Assembly: GCA_963725895.1 (NCBI GenBank)
Contig: CAVSAJ010000001.1
Coordinates: 1,550,001 to 1,614,000 of the forward strand
Reading direction: 5' to 3'
DNA length: 64,000 bases
Origin: Bog-473 sp963725895
GTDB lineage: Bacteria > Actinomycetota > Acidimicrobiia > Acidimicrobiales > RAAP-2
Shown in pieces: positions 34,225 to 46,573 of the stretch (position 1 is the stretch's first letter; every line of letters starts with the position of its first letter). The notes under the pieces were generated by a model that worked only from the letters and a program-made list of their open reading frames with translations, ran no database searches and was not told the origin of the DNA. Position numbers and translations under genes: made by a program.

Positions 34225-34463
34225 CCCTCGGTGGGTCCGGTGATCCGCACCTTGGCGTTCTCGGCCTTCGTCGTGAGCCGTTCGTGCTCCGCATTGCCGA
34301 CGTCCACCGCCTCGTCGACCAGCATCACGGGGACGCCGTCGACGACCGCATAGCTCTTGTGCAGCCGTGGGTTGTAGAGGATGTCCTCGTCCTCGAACCA
34401 CAGCAAAGGGCCTTTGTCGACAGGACAGGCCAAGACATCGAGCAGCAACGGGTCAAGACTCAT
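34221..34463 (-). CDS. Trm112 family protein
   Basis: An 80-residue Trm112p-like protein: SLDPLLLDVLACPVDKGPLLWF, where L..LACP..KGPL is the family start, then LYNPRLHKSYAVVDGVPVMLVDEA, the typical Y.I.DGIP.ML closing. Only one Cys of the usual pairs remains. The function of bacterial Trm112 is unsettled; in actinobacteria it commonly lies between manB and the isomerase, as here. The ATG at 34463 overlaps the manB stop, and its own stop overlaps the isomerase GTG, so all three genes are coupled. Confidence 0.86.
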   Translation of the reverse strand: MSLDPLLLDVLACPVDKGPLLWFEDEDILYNPRLHKSYAVVDGVPVMLVDEAVDVGNAEHERLTTKAENAKVRITGPTEG

Positions 34464-35854
34464 GAGGCAGCTCCTCGGTTCGAGCCCATACCGGCGCGGG
34501 CGCCGGCGTGGGCGGCGATCAACTCCCGCACCTCGGCCACGTGGGCCGCGCACTCCTCGGGCGAGTTCGCCTCGACGTTGAGACGGAGCAGGGGTTCGGT
34601 GTTGGAAGGTCGCACGTTGTACCACCAGTCGGCTCGCTCGACGGTGAGACCGTCCAACAGGTCGACCGATGCCCCCGACGCGCGCTCGGCCTCGGCGATG
34701 GCAGCGACGGTGGCTGCCGGGTCGGCCACTTCGGTGTTGATCTCGCCAGAGTCCGAGTAGCGCTTGTACGGCTGGAGCAACGAGGACAGCGTGGAGCCGC
34801 TCTGGCACAGCAACTCCAGCACGACCAGCGCCGTGATGATGCCCGAGTCGGCCCTGAAGTTGTCGCGGTAGTAGTAGTGCCCTGAGTGCTCACCACCGAA
34901 GATCGCGCCGGTCTCGGCCATGACTTGCTTGATGATGGAATGACCAACCCGGGTACGCACCGGGGTGCCGCCGAGCTCGGTCACCACCTCGGGCACCACG
35001 TGGGAACAGATGAGGTTGTAGAGGATCGTCTCGCCCGGGTGCTTGGTCAGCATGGATGCGGCAACGAGCGCCGTGGTCAGCGAACCCGAGACGGATTCCG
35101 CCTTCTCGTCGACCAAGAAGACCCGGTCGGCGTCACCGTCGAAGGCGAGACCGACGTCCGCGCCGAGTTCGAGGACGGCTTGCTTGAGCGCGACGAGGTT
35201 CTCAGGCTGGATCGGATCGGCCGGATGGTTGGGGAACGATCCGTCGAGCTCGGCGAAGAGGATCTCGACGGTGAACGGGAGCCGGTCGAAGACAATGGGT
35301 ACGACGAGACCGCCCATGCCGTTGGCGGTGTCGGCCACCACGGTGAGTGGCCGCAACGAGGCGACGTCGACGAAGGACAGGACGTGGTCCGCCCACTCGC
35401 CCAACAGGTCGAGCTCACGCCGGGCACCGGTGAGCGGCGCGACCGGCTCGCCCAGCAGCTTCTCCGCCATCTTCTCGATGTCCGCGAGGCCCGTGTCGAG
35501 GGCGATGGGCCGCGCGCCCGAGAGGCACATCTTGAGCCCGTTGTACCGCGCCGGGTTGTGCGACGCCGTGAACATGACACCGGGTGCGTCGAGGTGACCC
35601 GACGCGAAGTACAAGAAGTCCGTCGAGGCCAAGCCCAGATCGGTGATGTCGACGCCCTCGGAGCGCACCCCGTCGGAGAACGCGCCCGACAACTCCACCC
35701 CCGTCTCGCGCATGTCGCGTGCCACCAGGATCTCGGGCGCTCCGGCGAAGCGGGCCATGGCGCGACCGATGGCCCGGCACATGTCCGCATCGAGCTGGTC
35801 GGGCACCGTGCCGCGCACGTCATAGGCCTTGAAGACCTGGTCCATCCTGCTCAC
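34460..35854 (-). CDS. manB: Phosphomannomutase/phosphoglucomutase
   Basis: A 464-residue alpha-D-phosphohexomutase interconverting mannose-6-P and mannose-1-P for GDP-mannose. The four-domain motif set is complete: the N-terminal FKAYDVRGTVPDQLD, the catalytic phosphoserine loop FTASHNPARYNGLK, the metal-binding DGDADRVF, the sugar-specificity GGEHSGHYYYRD and the phosphate-binding RPSNTEPLLRLNVE. ATG at 35854 or MDQVF three codons later may be used. First in the manB-trm112-isomerase operon, and upstream of sugar-nucleotide and glycosyltransferase genes further along, so it probably supplies mannose to envelope glycans. Confidence 0.93.
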   Translation of the reverse strand: MSRMDQVFKAYDVRGTVPDQLDADMCRAIGRAMARFAGAPEILVARDMRETGVELSGAFSDGVRSEGVDITDLGLASTDFLYFASGHLDAPGVMFTASHNPARYNGLKMCLSGARPIALDTGLADIEKMAEKLLGEPVAPLTGARRELDLLGEWADHVLSFVDVASLRPLTVVADTANGMGGLVVPIVFDRLPFTVEILFAELDGSFPNHPADPIQPENLVALKQAVLELGADVGLAFDGDADRVFLVDEKAESVSGSLTTALVAASMLTKHPGETILYNLICSHVVPEVVTELGGTPVRTRVGHSIIKQVMAETGAIFGGEHSGHYYYRDNFRADSGIITALVVLELLCQSGSTLSSLLQPYKRYSDSGEINTEVADPAATVAAIAEAERASGASVDLLDGLTVERADWWYNVRPSNTEPLLRLNVEANSPEECAAHVAEVRELIAAHAGARAGMGSNRGAAS

Positions 35855-35918
35855 TGGTCCACCACCATAGGTGCGCTCCGGAGGGCCTCTCGAACCGCGG
35901 GACCCGGACTCCGACGGA

Positions 35919-36920
35919 TCAGTGGATCACGCCGCTCTGCGTCGCAATGGCGATGATGGCAACCAGGTTGAAGCTGCCGTGCGCCACCATGTTCATGCCG
36001 AGGCGTCCCGTCCGATACGACACGATGGCCAGGATGATGCCGAAGGCGGCGAGCCCCGCCAACTGGACCAACTCGCCGTGCGCCAGGCCGAAGAGGAGCC
36101 CGTCGATGATGACGGCCGCGACGACTCCGGCGGTCCGGGCGCCGCCGGCTGCCCGCAGCGGCGTCATCACGCGGACGAGCCCCTTCAGCAGCAGCCCGCG
36201 GAAGAAGAGCTCCTCCATCGCCGGCGCGAAGACCACCGTGGCGATCGCGATCAAGACGAAGCCGGCCCCGTGCGAGGCGCCGGTCAGACGCTGCGAGGGA
36301 CCGTTGAAGTTGTGGATGTCGTGCTGGAACGGCGCGTACATGATCCCCACGAGGATCTGACCACCGAACCCGATGAGGATGCCCATCAGGTCCCACCACC
36401 GGAAGCGCAGGCCGAGATCGCGGACGAAGTTGCGCGTCCCCTGGGTCCGGCTGGCCAACCACGGCGCGCCGATGAAGCCGATCCACAGACCGATGAGCGT
36501 GGAGACCACGTACCACTCGGGCGGGACCGACGCGGTTGCGTAGGCCTGCATCTCGGCGGCGGTCTTGCCCTCGATGGCGCCGATGACGGACACGAACACC
36601 AGGGCGCCCAGTTGGCCGACGAGGAAGCCGACGAAGGCGAAGACGATCCACATCCAACCCTGGCGCTTGGTCTGGGGCGGCACCCACGGCGTGTCGAGGA
36701 AGGGGGCGTCGCCGAGCGCGACCGCCGGCGGCGGTGGGGCGCCGGTCGCGCCGCCCGGGTACGGCGAGTTGTTCGGGTGGGGCGGGTAGGCCGGCGGTCG
36801 GGTTGGCGAAGCCTGGCGCACCCATTCACTCGGGAGGTAGCCGGCCGGGGCGGGCCCTGGCGGACGGGCCGGGGGCCCGAGTGGGCCCGAGGCCACCCCG
36901 CCGGACTCGGTGTCGGTCAT
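35919..36920 (-). CDS. CPBP-family (CAAX protease-like) intramembrane metalloprotease
   Basis: An integral membrane protein of about 333 residues. The first 80 residues are Pro/Gly/Ala-rich and cytoplasmic, then eight or so hydrophobic helices. The CPBP motifs are in order: MEELFFRGLLLKGL (EExxxR), FGLAHGELVQL (FxxxH) and VAHGSFNLVAI (HxxxN-type). These residues form the zinc or glutamate-based active site of Rce1/CPBP proteases. Targets are unknown; some members process bacteriocins or stress factors. ATG at 36920; it is divergent from ftsH, another membrane protease, with 109 bases between. Confidence 0.86.
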   Translation of the reverse strand: MTDTESGGVASGPLGPPARPPGPAPAGYLPSEWVRQASPTRPPAYPPHPNNSPYPGGATGAPPPPAVALGDAPFLDTPWVPPQTKRQGWMWIVFAFVGFLVGQLGALVFVSVIGAIEGKTAAEMQAYATASVPPEWYVVSTLIGLWIGFIGAPWLASRTQGTRNFVRDLGLRFRWWDLMGILIGFGGQILVGIMYAPFQHDIHNFNGPSQRLTGASHGAGFVLIAIATVVFAPAMEELFFRGLLLKGLVRVMTPLRAAGGARTAGVVAAVIIDGLLFGLAHGELVQLAGLAAFGIILAIVSYRTGRLGMNMVAHGSFNLVAIIAIATQSGVIH

Positions 36921-37029
36921 CACCAAACGTTACTGGCGCCCTGCAGGCCCGGGACCTGCAGGAAGGGCGGCAATTGCGACGCGACGGGGCGGTCACCGCC
37001 GCGCAAGGGTGGCGCCTAGCATGTGAGGA

Positions 37030-39207
<2,178 letters not shown>

Positions 39208-39263
39208 GGCCCACTCGTCGCACCGAGCGAACCAAACCCGGCGCCCGAGCGTCATGGAGGGGG

Positions 39264-39902
39264 ATGGTGGAGCAGCGGCTGGCCGATTGGCTCGAGGAGG
39301 GGTACGTCAGCTCCTTCCGCACCGCCTGCCTGATTCTCGGGAACCGCGCCGACGCCGAGGAGGCGGTCCAAGACGCCTACCTGCGCGCCTGGCGCTTCCG
39401 TGACTCGCTCTCGGCGGTCCCGAGCATCCAGCCCTGGCTCTACCGCGTCGTCGTCAATGCCTGCTACTCGAAGCTGCGCCGCGAGATCCCCCACCGCGAC
39501 CGCCGGGCCGGTGACGCGTCGCTGGCGCACGTCATGGACCAGGGCGCGGGTCCTGACACCCGCGCCGAGCAGACCGAAGTGGCCGAAACGGTCCTGGCCG
39601 CGCTGCAGCGGCTCCCCATGTCGCTGCGCGTGCCGGTCGTCCTGCGTTACTACGCCGACCTCGGCGAACGCGACATCGCACTGGCCATCGGCCGTCGCCC
39701 CGGCACAGTGAAGTCCCGCCTGCACGAGGCGCGCCGGCGCCTGGCGGCCGACCCCGCCCTGTCCGCCCTCGCCGGAGCCGGGGCCGCACCCGACGCAGAC
39801 GCGTCCGACGCCGACACGTCCGACGCGGACAGCGGCGGTGCCGACAGCGATCGCGACGACGCCACTGACGCCGCGGCGTCGGCCGGGGGGGCACGAACGT
39901 GA
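39264..39902 (+). CDS. ECF-type RNA polymerase sigma factor
   Basis: A 212-residue sigma-70 family member: region 2 with RTACLILGNRADAEEAVQDAYLRAWRF and SIQPWLYRVVVNACYSKLRR, region 4 with LAALQRLPMSLRVPVVLRYYADLGERDIALAIGRRPGTVKSRLHEARRRL. The remaining C-terminal 45 residues are Asp/Ala/Ser-rich with DADASDADTSDADSGGAD repeats and are absent from typical ECF factors. ATG at 39264 follows GGAGGGGG. The stop overlaps the DUF4349 gene by GTGA, so the two are coupled, suggesting a sigma factor controlled by its membrane partner. Confidence 0.9.
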   Translation: MVEQRLADWLEEGYVSSFRTACLILGNRADAEEAVQDAYLRAWRFRDSLSAVPSIQPWLYRVVVNACYSKLRREIPHRDRRAGDASLAHVMDQGAGPDTRAEQTEVAETVLAALQRLPMSLRVPVVLRYYADLGERDIALAIGRRPGTVKSRLHEARRRLAADPALSALAGAGAAPDADASDADTSDADSGGADSDRDDATDAAASAGGART

Positions 39903-41194
39903 CCATGCTCGACGACACCCGCCTGGCTTCGCTCCTCGGTGCCGCCGGCGCCGCCATCGAGGTGCCCGCGACGGGGCCCGACGACATCCTCGCCCGGGCG
40001 CGTGGCGCTCGCCCGACGACGCCTGCGGTCGGTGACGGGACCGTCGATGTCACCGCCAATCCTGAGCCCGACGGTGACGATCTCGAGCGCCCATCCGACG
40101 ACGCTGTCGTCGACGCCGCCGCCGCCGCCGCGCCCATCGTCGCCTCACCCCGCCCGGCGCGCCGGGTGGTGGTCGTGGCACGCCGCCACCGCGTGCTCTC
40201 CGTGGCGGCATGCGTCGTGGTCCTGCTCGTCGCGGCCGGCGCCATCGGGGTGTTCGTCTCGGGACGCTCGGCGCCGCCCCGCCTCGCCAGCACCCTCCCC
40301 CCGCACACGCGCACGACGCCACCGGCCGGTTCGGTCACACCCACCACCTCTCCTCCGTTCGCCACGAAGGGAACCGGCGGGTCCGTGTCCGCCGGGGCAT
40401 CGCAAAACGGAGCGGCCCTGCCCTACTCGGCCAACGCCCAACACGCCGTCGGCACGCCGGCGGTCACGACCCCGACCTCGCCCGGGCTCCCGCAGGGTGC
40501 CGTGGGTCAGTCGGCCAAGATCGAGCAGACCGGCACCCTGGGCCTGACCGTCGGCCGCGGCGACCTGCGCCGCACCATGACGCAGCTCACGGGTCTGGCC
40601 GGCGCCTACGGCGGGTTCGTGGCCAACTCGCAGACGCAATCGGGTGCCTCCTCGGGCGGCCCGCCCTACGGCACCGTGACCTTGCAGGTGCCCGTGGACA
40701 ACTTCTCGACCGTGCTCACACAGGCGCAGAAGCTCGGCAAGACGTCGAGCCTGACGACGAAGGCAACCGACGTCACCGGGCAGTACGTGGACCTGCAGTC
40801 CCGGATCACCGCGCTCGAGGCCAGCCGGCAGCAGTACCTGACCATCATGGCCAAGGCCACGACCGTGGGCGACGTGCTGGCGGTGCAAGAACAGCTCGAC
40901 ACCATTCAGGGTCAGATCGAGCAGCTGCAGGGACAGCTGCAGGTGCTCACCAGCGAGACCTCGTATTCGACCCTGACGGTGAACGTGAGTGAGGGTACGC
41001 CGGCGCCGCGACCGAGCCCGCTCCCCGAGTCGGGGATGATCCGGGCCTGGCACGACAGCGTCGGCGGCTTCGTCGCCGGAGTCGAGGACGTCGTCAGGGT
41101 GGCCGGGCCGTTGCTGTTTGCGCTCTTGTGCCTTGCAATTGCCGTGGTCGGCGGACGAGCCCTGTGGCGCCGCTACCAGCGCCACCGCCTCTGA
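39899..41194 (+). CDS. DUF4349 membrane protein, likely anti-sigma partner
   Basis: A 431-residue protein: a cytoplasmic N-terminus of about 95 residues, a membrane helix (VLSVAACVVVLLVAAGAIGVFVSG), a Ser/Thr/Pro linker, the DUF4349 domain (IEQTGTLGLTVGRGDLRRTMTQLTGLAGAYGGFV, VTLQVPVDNFSTVLTQAQKLGK..STKATDVT-like block, LQSRITALEASRQQYL, VQEQLDTIQGQIEQLQGQLQVL coiled coil) and a second C-terminal helix (LLFALLCLAIAVVGGRAL). DUF4349 proteins paired with ECF sigma factors are known in actinobacteria; the anti-sigma role is inferred from coupling (GTGA at 39899). Confidence 0.85.
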   Translation: MTMLDDTRLASLLGAAGAAIEVPATGPDDILARARGARPTTPAVGDGTVDVTANPEPDGDDLERPSDDAVVDAAAAAAPIVASPRPARRVVVVARRHRVLSVAACVVVLLVAAGAIGVFVSGRSAPPRLASTLPPHTRTTPPAGSVTPTTSPPFATKGTGGSVSAGASQNGAALPYSANAQHAVGTPAVTTPTSPGLPQGAVGQSAKIEQTGTLGLTVGRGDLRRTMTQLTGLAGAYGGFVANSQTQSGASSGGPPYGTVTLQVPVDNFSTVLTQAQKLGKTSSLTTKATDVTGQYVDLQSRITALEASRQQYLTIMAKATTVGDVLAVQEQLDTIQGQIEQLQGQLQVLTSETSYSTLTVNVSEGTPAPRPSPLPESGMIRAWHDSVGGFVAGVEDVVRVAGPLLFALLCLAIAVVGGRALWRRYQRHRL

Positions 41195-41219
41195 GGCCTG
41201 TCGCCCTCCGGGCGGTCGG

Positions 41220-42688
41220 TCACAGGCTGATCGCCGCCGCGAGTGGGATCCCCGGCATCGTCACCACGCCCAGGCCACCCGTCGGGGAAATGTCCTCGCT
41301 GACCGCCATCGTCCCGTCGGTGCGCACCACGATCTGATCGTTCGCCACGTTCGAGAGATGGCTGCTCGGGATGAACAGTGAGACCCCGGGCTCGATGGTG
41401 CCGGCCGCGATCAGCGTCTGGCCGGACGGCGCAACGGCGTCCGCGGTGTAGCGCTCGGGCGCACTCGACGTGTTCGTCAACGCCAAGGAGTCGGGGGCGG
41501 CGCCGCTGACGGCCGGGGCTGTGGTGGTCCCCGGCGGTGGAACGACCCAGGCTCCTCCCGAGGGCGCCTGGCTCGCGCCGTCGACGGCGAGGGCCGTGCC
41601 GGCCTGGGGTGATGACGCCGTTGCCGGCAGGGTGACGCTGCGTCCAACCACGACGCCCGAACCACCGGTTGCCTCGACATCGGCCGAGTACAGAGCTCCG
41701 GTCGGGATCCGTGTCTGCGCACTGGTCGTGATCGCCCAGGTCGACCCCGGCGCAACCGTGCTCGGTGAGCGGCGCGAGCGGACCGGAGGCGAGGCGCAGG
41801 TGCGCGACGACCTTCTCGGGTGCGCCGCCGGGGTTGAAGACGTCGATCGCCGAGGAAGCGCTGGTTGCCTCTTCGGCTTGGGGGATCGTCCAGTGCGACT
41901 GGGGCGCCGCCACCCCGGGCACCACCGAGAGCCCCGCCGAGGGCGCAGCGAACACCTGCAATTCGGACGCGACGACGCGCCCGGTGCGCGTCGTGACGAC
42001 GGTGCTGACGGTCGAGACGTTCTGGACCTCCGACGCGACGTTCTCGACGACCACCGAGTCTGGTTGCAGCACCACTCCCTGGTAGTTGATGGGGTGCACG
42101 GCACCAGACGGCGTCATGAAGCTCAGGTCGACGACCACGGGCGTGGACGTCGGGTTGAGCAGTGACAGGTAGAGTCCCGCCCCGTTGGCGGTCGTCGCGC
42201 CGGGGAAGTACCACTGCGACGAGGTCGTGCTCTGGCACGGCGACTCGCCCCAACCCGACGAGCCGTGCACCACTTGTGAGACGGCGACGCCACCCCCGTC
42301 GACCGTGACGGTCTGGGCCTGCCACGACCCCGTCGAGAGCACCGGGAGGCTCGGTGCCGTGACGCCGAGGGCCGGGACCGGCACGGCCGAGGTGGCCGTG
42401 GCTCCACCGTCGGTCACCGTGGTCACAGTGGCGCTGACCGACCGCCGCTGCGTGTTGGTGAGGACGAGGGAGCCCGGTGCGACCCCCGTCGACGTCGACT
42501 GGCCCGTGCAGTACCACGCCGACGACTCGGCATTGGGCGCGCTCGACCAGCGCGGTCGGTCGCGCCGGCGCAGCCGGGGCGGTCGGCGCCCCCTTCGCTC
42601 CCGCGGCAACGGCAACACCGACGATCACGGCGGCGACGACCAGAAGGATCCGCCAGCGCGGTTCGCGGATGTGGTGCGCCGGACTCAT
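41220..42688 (-). CDS. DUF5719-like secreted protein (two frame shifts in the sequence)
   Basis: The gene reads in three frames: MSPAHHIREPRWRILLVVAAVIVGVAVA (signal anchor) to about 42545, then WYCTGQ.. LVLTNTQRRSVSATVTTVTDGG to VAHLRLASGPLAPLTEHG near 41770, then TWAITTSAQTRIPTGALYSADV to the stop. It is a repetitive beta-sandwich protein with Ser/Thr/Val-rich strands and paired Cys (WYC, PCQS), like DUF5719 proteins that sit beside large GT2 glycosyltransferases in other actinobacteria. The ATG at 42688 lies four bases after the GT2 stop. Frame shifts fit single-base indels. About 490 residues when joined. Confidence 0.72.
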
Positions 42689-42692
42689 CTGC

Positions 42693-45600
42693 TCAGCCCT
42701 CGTCCGCCGCGTGCGCCGCAACGCGGCTCCGCCAGGGGCGGCCGACGAGCGCGCCCGCCAGCACTGCCCACGCGGCCAGCTCCAGCAGCGACGACGAGGG
42801 GTACGTAGGGGAACATCGAGAACGAGAGCAAGGCGCGCCCGGCCACGACCCTGTACTGGGAGGCCCACCCGAAGGCCGGCTGGCGCGGGGTGGGTCGACC
42901 GTGCTGGGTGAGGGTGAAGCTGGCCGCGGGTGCGTAGGCGGCGTAGACAGTGCCCGCCGGGACAATGCCCACCGCAGGGACTCCCTGGGAAAGGTCGCCG
43001 AGCACGGGTTGCCAGCCGACGACGTCGGCGGCCGCGGGATACGGACCAGACCCGCACCACCGGCAGGGCGACGGTGCGCGCTGCGGTCACCGGCATGTCC
43101 TCGCTCACCTGGTACACCTGCACCCCGACTTCACCGGGGACGACCTGCAGGTCGTCCTGCTGTAACAGGTCCTCCTGCAGGCCCGGCGGCGGCGGCGCGC
43201 TCACCGACGATGTGGCCGAGCCGACCACCGAGGGCGCCAGCCCGTCGAGCGACGACCACGTAGCGGACGCCCGCCGGCGCGAGGAGTCGTCCGAGGTGCA
43301 CCGTGCCGCCCGACAACGCGAGCCGGAGGGCGTCCGCGGTGACCTCGGCCGGCCCGGGACCGGCAGGGGTCAGGACCTGGGCGGTGTCGGGCAGACCTTC
43401 GGTCGTGAGCGAGTAGGCCAACCCTGGCTCCACGGACCATCCGCCCACCGGCAGCGCTCGTGGGTCCCCGAGCCACAGGACGCGGGCCACGGCCGGGCTG
43501 GGACGGCTGAGGAACCCGAGCGGTTGTTCCACGCCTTGCGACGGGCAGGCCCCACCGCCCGCCCGCGGCCGCGGCGGCCACGGGAAGCAGGCCGACGACG
43601 ACCAGGACGAGTGTGCCCACGCTGACCAGCTGCCGCCATCCGAACTCACGACCCGTCAGGTCGTTCTCGAACGCGGAGATGCCCAAGGCGATGCAGGCGG
43701 CGACGGCGAGCGCCGCCGGGGCCAGCACGACCGTCTCGGACGGAGCGAACGAGCCCATGGCGCCTCGGTAGGCGGCAAAGGCCAGACCCCACGACGCGAG
43801 GGCAGTGACCCACAGACGGGTCGCCCACACGAGCCTCGTGCCGCGGCCGAGCAGCAACGGGAGGGCCGCGGCGGCGACGAGCAGCCACACCAGCGGCGAG
43901 CGAGCCTCTGGGCCGACGGCGAAACGGACGACCTCACCCCACCCGGGGGAGGTGGCACCGGCCAAAGGCAGACCGAAGATGCCGACCGAGGCCTTGCCGG
44001 CCAACGCCGTCCCGACGACCCAGGGAAGGTCCAACAACAGCGCCACGACGACGGCCTCGACCGCCACCACGAGGACGCGCCACCAGGCGTCGAATGCGCC
44101 GATCAGCACGGAGCCGAGCGCCCACGCCAGCGCGACGAGCAAGACGAGGGGGACGATCGCGGGTGCGAACCCGGCGGCGACCGCGATGATCGCGCCGAGC
44201 AGGGCCACCTGGCCGCCCGGCCGGCTGCGCCAGCGTGCGGTCGGCGCGACGCGCGAAGGGTTCGACGGCTGCGGCGCGCGCGAGGCGGAGCGCAATGAAG
44301 GGAAAGGCGGCATAGGCGACGAGGCCGTCCCAGCGCCCGGTGCCGAGCGCGCCGTAGGGCAGCGGAAGGCCGAGGTAGCAGATCACCGCGATCGCACGGG
44401 CGCGCGGCGAGACCAGCGGACGCAAGAACCGTGACACGCCCCATGCGCCGAGAGGGATGCAGCCGAGGAGGAGGACATGCTGCAGCGTGCCCATGGCGCC
44501 GAAGAGCACCGTGCCCGTGATGCCCGCGAGACCAAAGGCGGGCGATGCGGGTGCAGTCGTGCCGACGCCGGCGGATTGCCACCCGGAGACGAAGTGGTGC
44601 CACGTGGTTGTCCACGACGGGAGCGGCGCCAGCTGGCCGACGAGAGGAAGGGAGCCGAAGAAGAGATCCCGGGTGCCCACAGCGATCACCACCAGCGCGA
44701 CCAGCACGGCCAGCGCACGCTGGCGCCCGGTGCCCAACGGCGGCTGGCGGACCCGGCGGCCGAAACGATCCCGGCCCGCTCGCCTCCCGAGGTCGTCCAG
44801 CTCGTCGAAATCGGCGTCCTCGCTGAAGGCTGTCCCCACGCTGCCGGTGAGGACGGCCACCTCGGCCCGCTCGACCTCTTCGGGTCGCGCCCTGCCCGCG
44901 GTGACGGCGTTGGCCGCTTCGAGACCCTGGTGGGAGAGGCGGCTCAGGTACGAGGACAGCCGTGCGCTCCCTCGCACCTGCATGCGGCGAACCTCGGCGT
45001 CGGGAAAGAGGCGATGCTCAGCCAGCTGACCGCGCAACAGCGAGACCTCGGTGAGGTGCCGCGCGTTCCAGCGCCACGCGCCCATGACCGCTCGGACGCG
45101 CTCCCGGTCGCCGGCCAGCACGGCGACGACGACCTCGCCGAACGCCAACAGCGCAGCCTGCGGGAGCACCCGCACGAGGTGGAGGCGCGTGTAGCACTTG
45201 AGCACCGCGCGGAGCTCATGTCGACGTTGCAGCGCCTGCATCGTGACGGGACGCTTGGCATCGGAGTCGACGACGGCGGGCAGCGGTTCGAGACCACTGG
45301 CGACCGCCTCGCGGTGGCGTACGCGGGCATCGGGCGCAACGACGACACGGGAGCCTGCGACCTGGCAGCGCCACGAGAGGTCGAGGTCTTCGCCCATGGC
45401 GACGATGCCGGCGTCGAACCCGTTGAGCTCGCTGAAGAGATCGCTCCGGACCAACACACACCCACCCGGTGCGACGAAGACGTCGCGCACGGCGTCGTGC
45501 TGCCCGTGGTCGACCTCACCGGGAATGATGCGGTCGACGACCGCACCCGTCTTGTCACAGCTCATGCCGACGTGCAGCAAGACGCTGGGGTCGTCCCAAT

Positions 45601-45971
45601 TCGACGAACTTCGGGGACACGACGCCGGCGTTCGAGCGGAACGACTCCTCGACGAGCCGGTGCACGGCGTCCGCGTCGAGCGCCACGTCGTCGTGGCAGA
45701 ACAACAAGAAGGCGGCACCCTCGACCATGCCGAGCACCTCGTTCGAGGCGGCGGCGTAGCCGTGCCGGCCGGGCAGATGCCGCACGAATGCGTTCGGCAG
45801 GATGCGCCCGACACGCTCGCTCACGTCGGCACTGTCGTCGCCCGTCGCCAGGACCAGGACCGACAGCTCGCCGTAGTCCTGCCGTGCCAGCGAGACGAGC
45901 GTGTCGTCGAGCCAGGTACCCGGGCCGCTCGTGACCACGACCGCGACCACGGCGGGCACTTGGGCGTCCAT
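42693..45971 (-). CDS. Large GT2 glycosyltransferase with multi-helix C-terminus (several frame shifts)
   Basis: When joined over about six frames it is a protein of about 1,090 residues. The GT2 domain begins VPAVVAVVVTSGPGTWLDDTLVSLARQDY and has HDDVALDADAVHRLVE (DxD-like HDD) and the acceptor-side GEDLDLSWRCQVAG motif. It is followed by 12 or more hydrophobic helices (e.g. ALAVLVALVVIAVGTRDLFF, VALLGAIIAVAAGFAPAIVPLVLLVALAWALG) and ends LLELAAWAVLAGALVGRPW. Similar giant GT2 proteins next to DUF5719 are known in actinobacteria and are thought to act in cell-wall glycan export. Shifts lie near 45590, 44240, 43545, 43205, 43010 and 42800. Probably sequence errors rather than a dead gene. Confidence 0.78.
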
Positions 45972-46054
45972 CAGGTGGCAGAGGCTATCCGGTCCGACCT
46001 GCGCCGCCGGGGTTCCCGGAACGCCCGCTCAGGCACGGAATTGCTGCCAGGTGC

Positions 46055-46083
46055 TTGCTACTGTTTAACAGTTGTGATACTCT
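46055..46083 (+). promoter_or_regulatory. Promoter with a 13-bp palindrome in its spacer
   Basis: TTGCTA (46055-46060) and TACTCT (46078-46083) are 17 bases apart. ACTGTTTAACAGT (46060-46072) is a perfect palindrome around one T and fills most of the spacer, so a dimeric repressor bound there would block RNA polymerase. The promoter serves the 123-residue protein at 46166. Confidence 0.65.
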
Positions 46084-46165
46084 AGTACACAGATAGAGGG
46101 GGGGGTCGGTGACGCGACCCCCACGCGAATATTTCGAAGCAGGAACGACGAGACCGGAGGCCTCC

Positions 46166-46537
46166 ATGCCTGACGTCAGCGACAACATCAACTCCCTTTC
46201 CAAGGGCGTCACCAACCTCGCCCGCGACGCGGCGTACGTGGCCGTCGGGCTCGGCGTGCTCGGGTACCAGCGCGTGCAGGTGCACCGGGTGGAGCTGCAG
46301 AACCGGCTCACGCAGGATCTGTCCCTCGACCAGCACATCGACGATGTCCGCCAGGGCGTGGCAAAGAGCGTCCGTCAGATTGACGACCTCACCGAGTCGG
46401 CCGTCCGGCTGTTCGAGACGACGCTGCAGCCGTTCGAAGACAGACTCCCGCCCTCGGTCACCCAGCTGTCGGTCAAGGCGCGCGAGCAGGCCCGCGAGGT
46501 CCGCAGCCAGATCCGCCAGCGCGTGCGGGCCGCCTGA
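46166..46537 (+). CDS. Conserved small membrane-associated protein, unknown
   Basis: A 123-residue protein with an N-terminal amphipathic part (NSLSKGVTNLARDAAYVAVGLGVLGYQRVQV, one possible membrane helix) and a long charged helix-forming tail (LTQDLSLDQHIDDVRQGVAKSVRQIDDLTESAVRLFE... AREVRSQIRQRVRAA) likely to form a coiled coil. No cysteines; no known family recognised. Apolipoprotein- or phasin-like helical proteins look similar, so a membrane or granule coating role is possible. ATG at 46166 follows GGAGG. It has its own promoter with a palindrome, pointing to tight control. Confidence 0.75.
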   Translation: MPDVSDNINSLSKGVTNLARDAAYVAVGLGVLGYQRVQVHRVELQNRLTQDLSLDQHIDDVRQGVAKSVRQIDDLTESAVRLFETTLQPFEDRLPPSVTQLSVKAREQAREVRSQIRQRVRAA

Positions 46538-46573
46538 CCTCGTACACGCAGCGCGTCCACGCGACGCTCGCCG

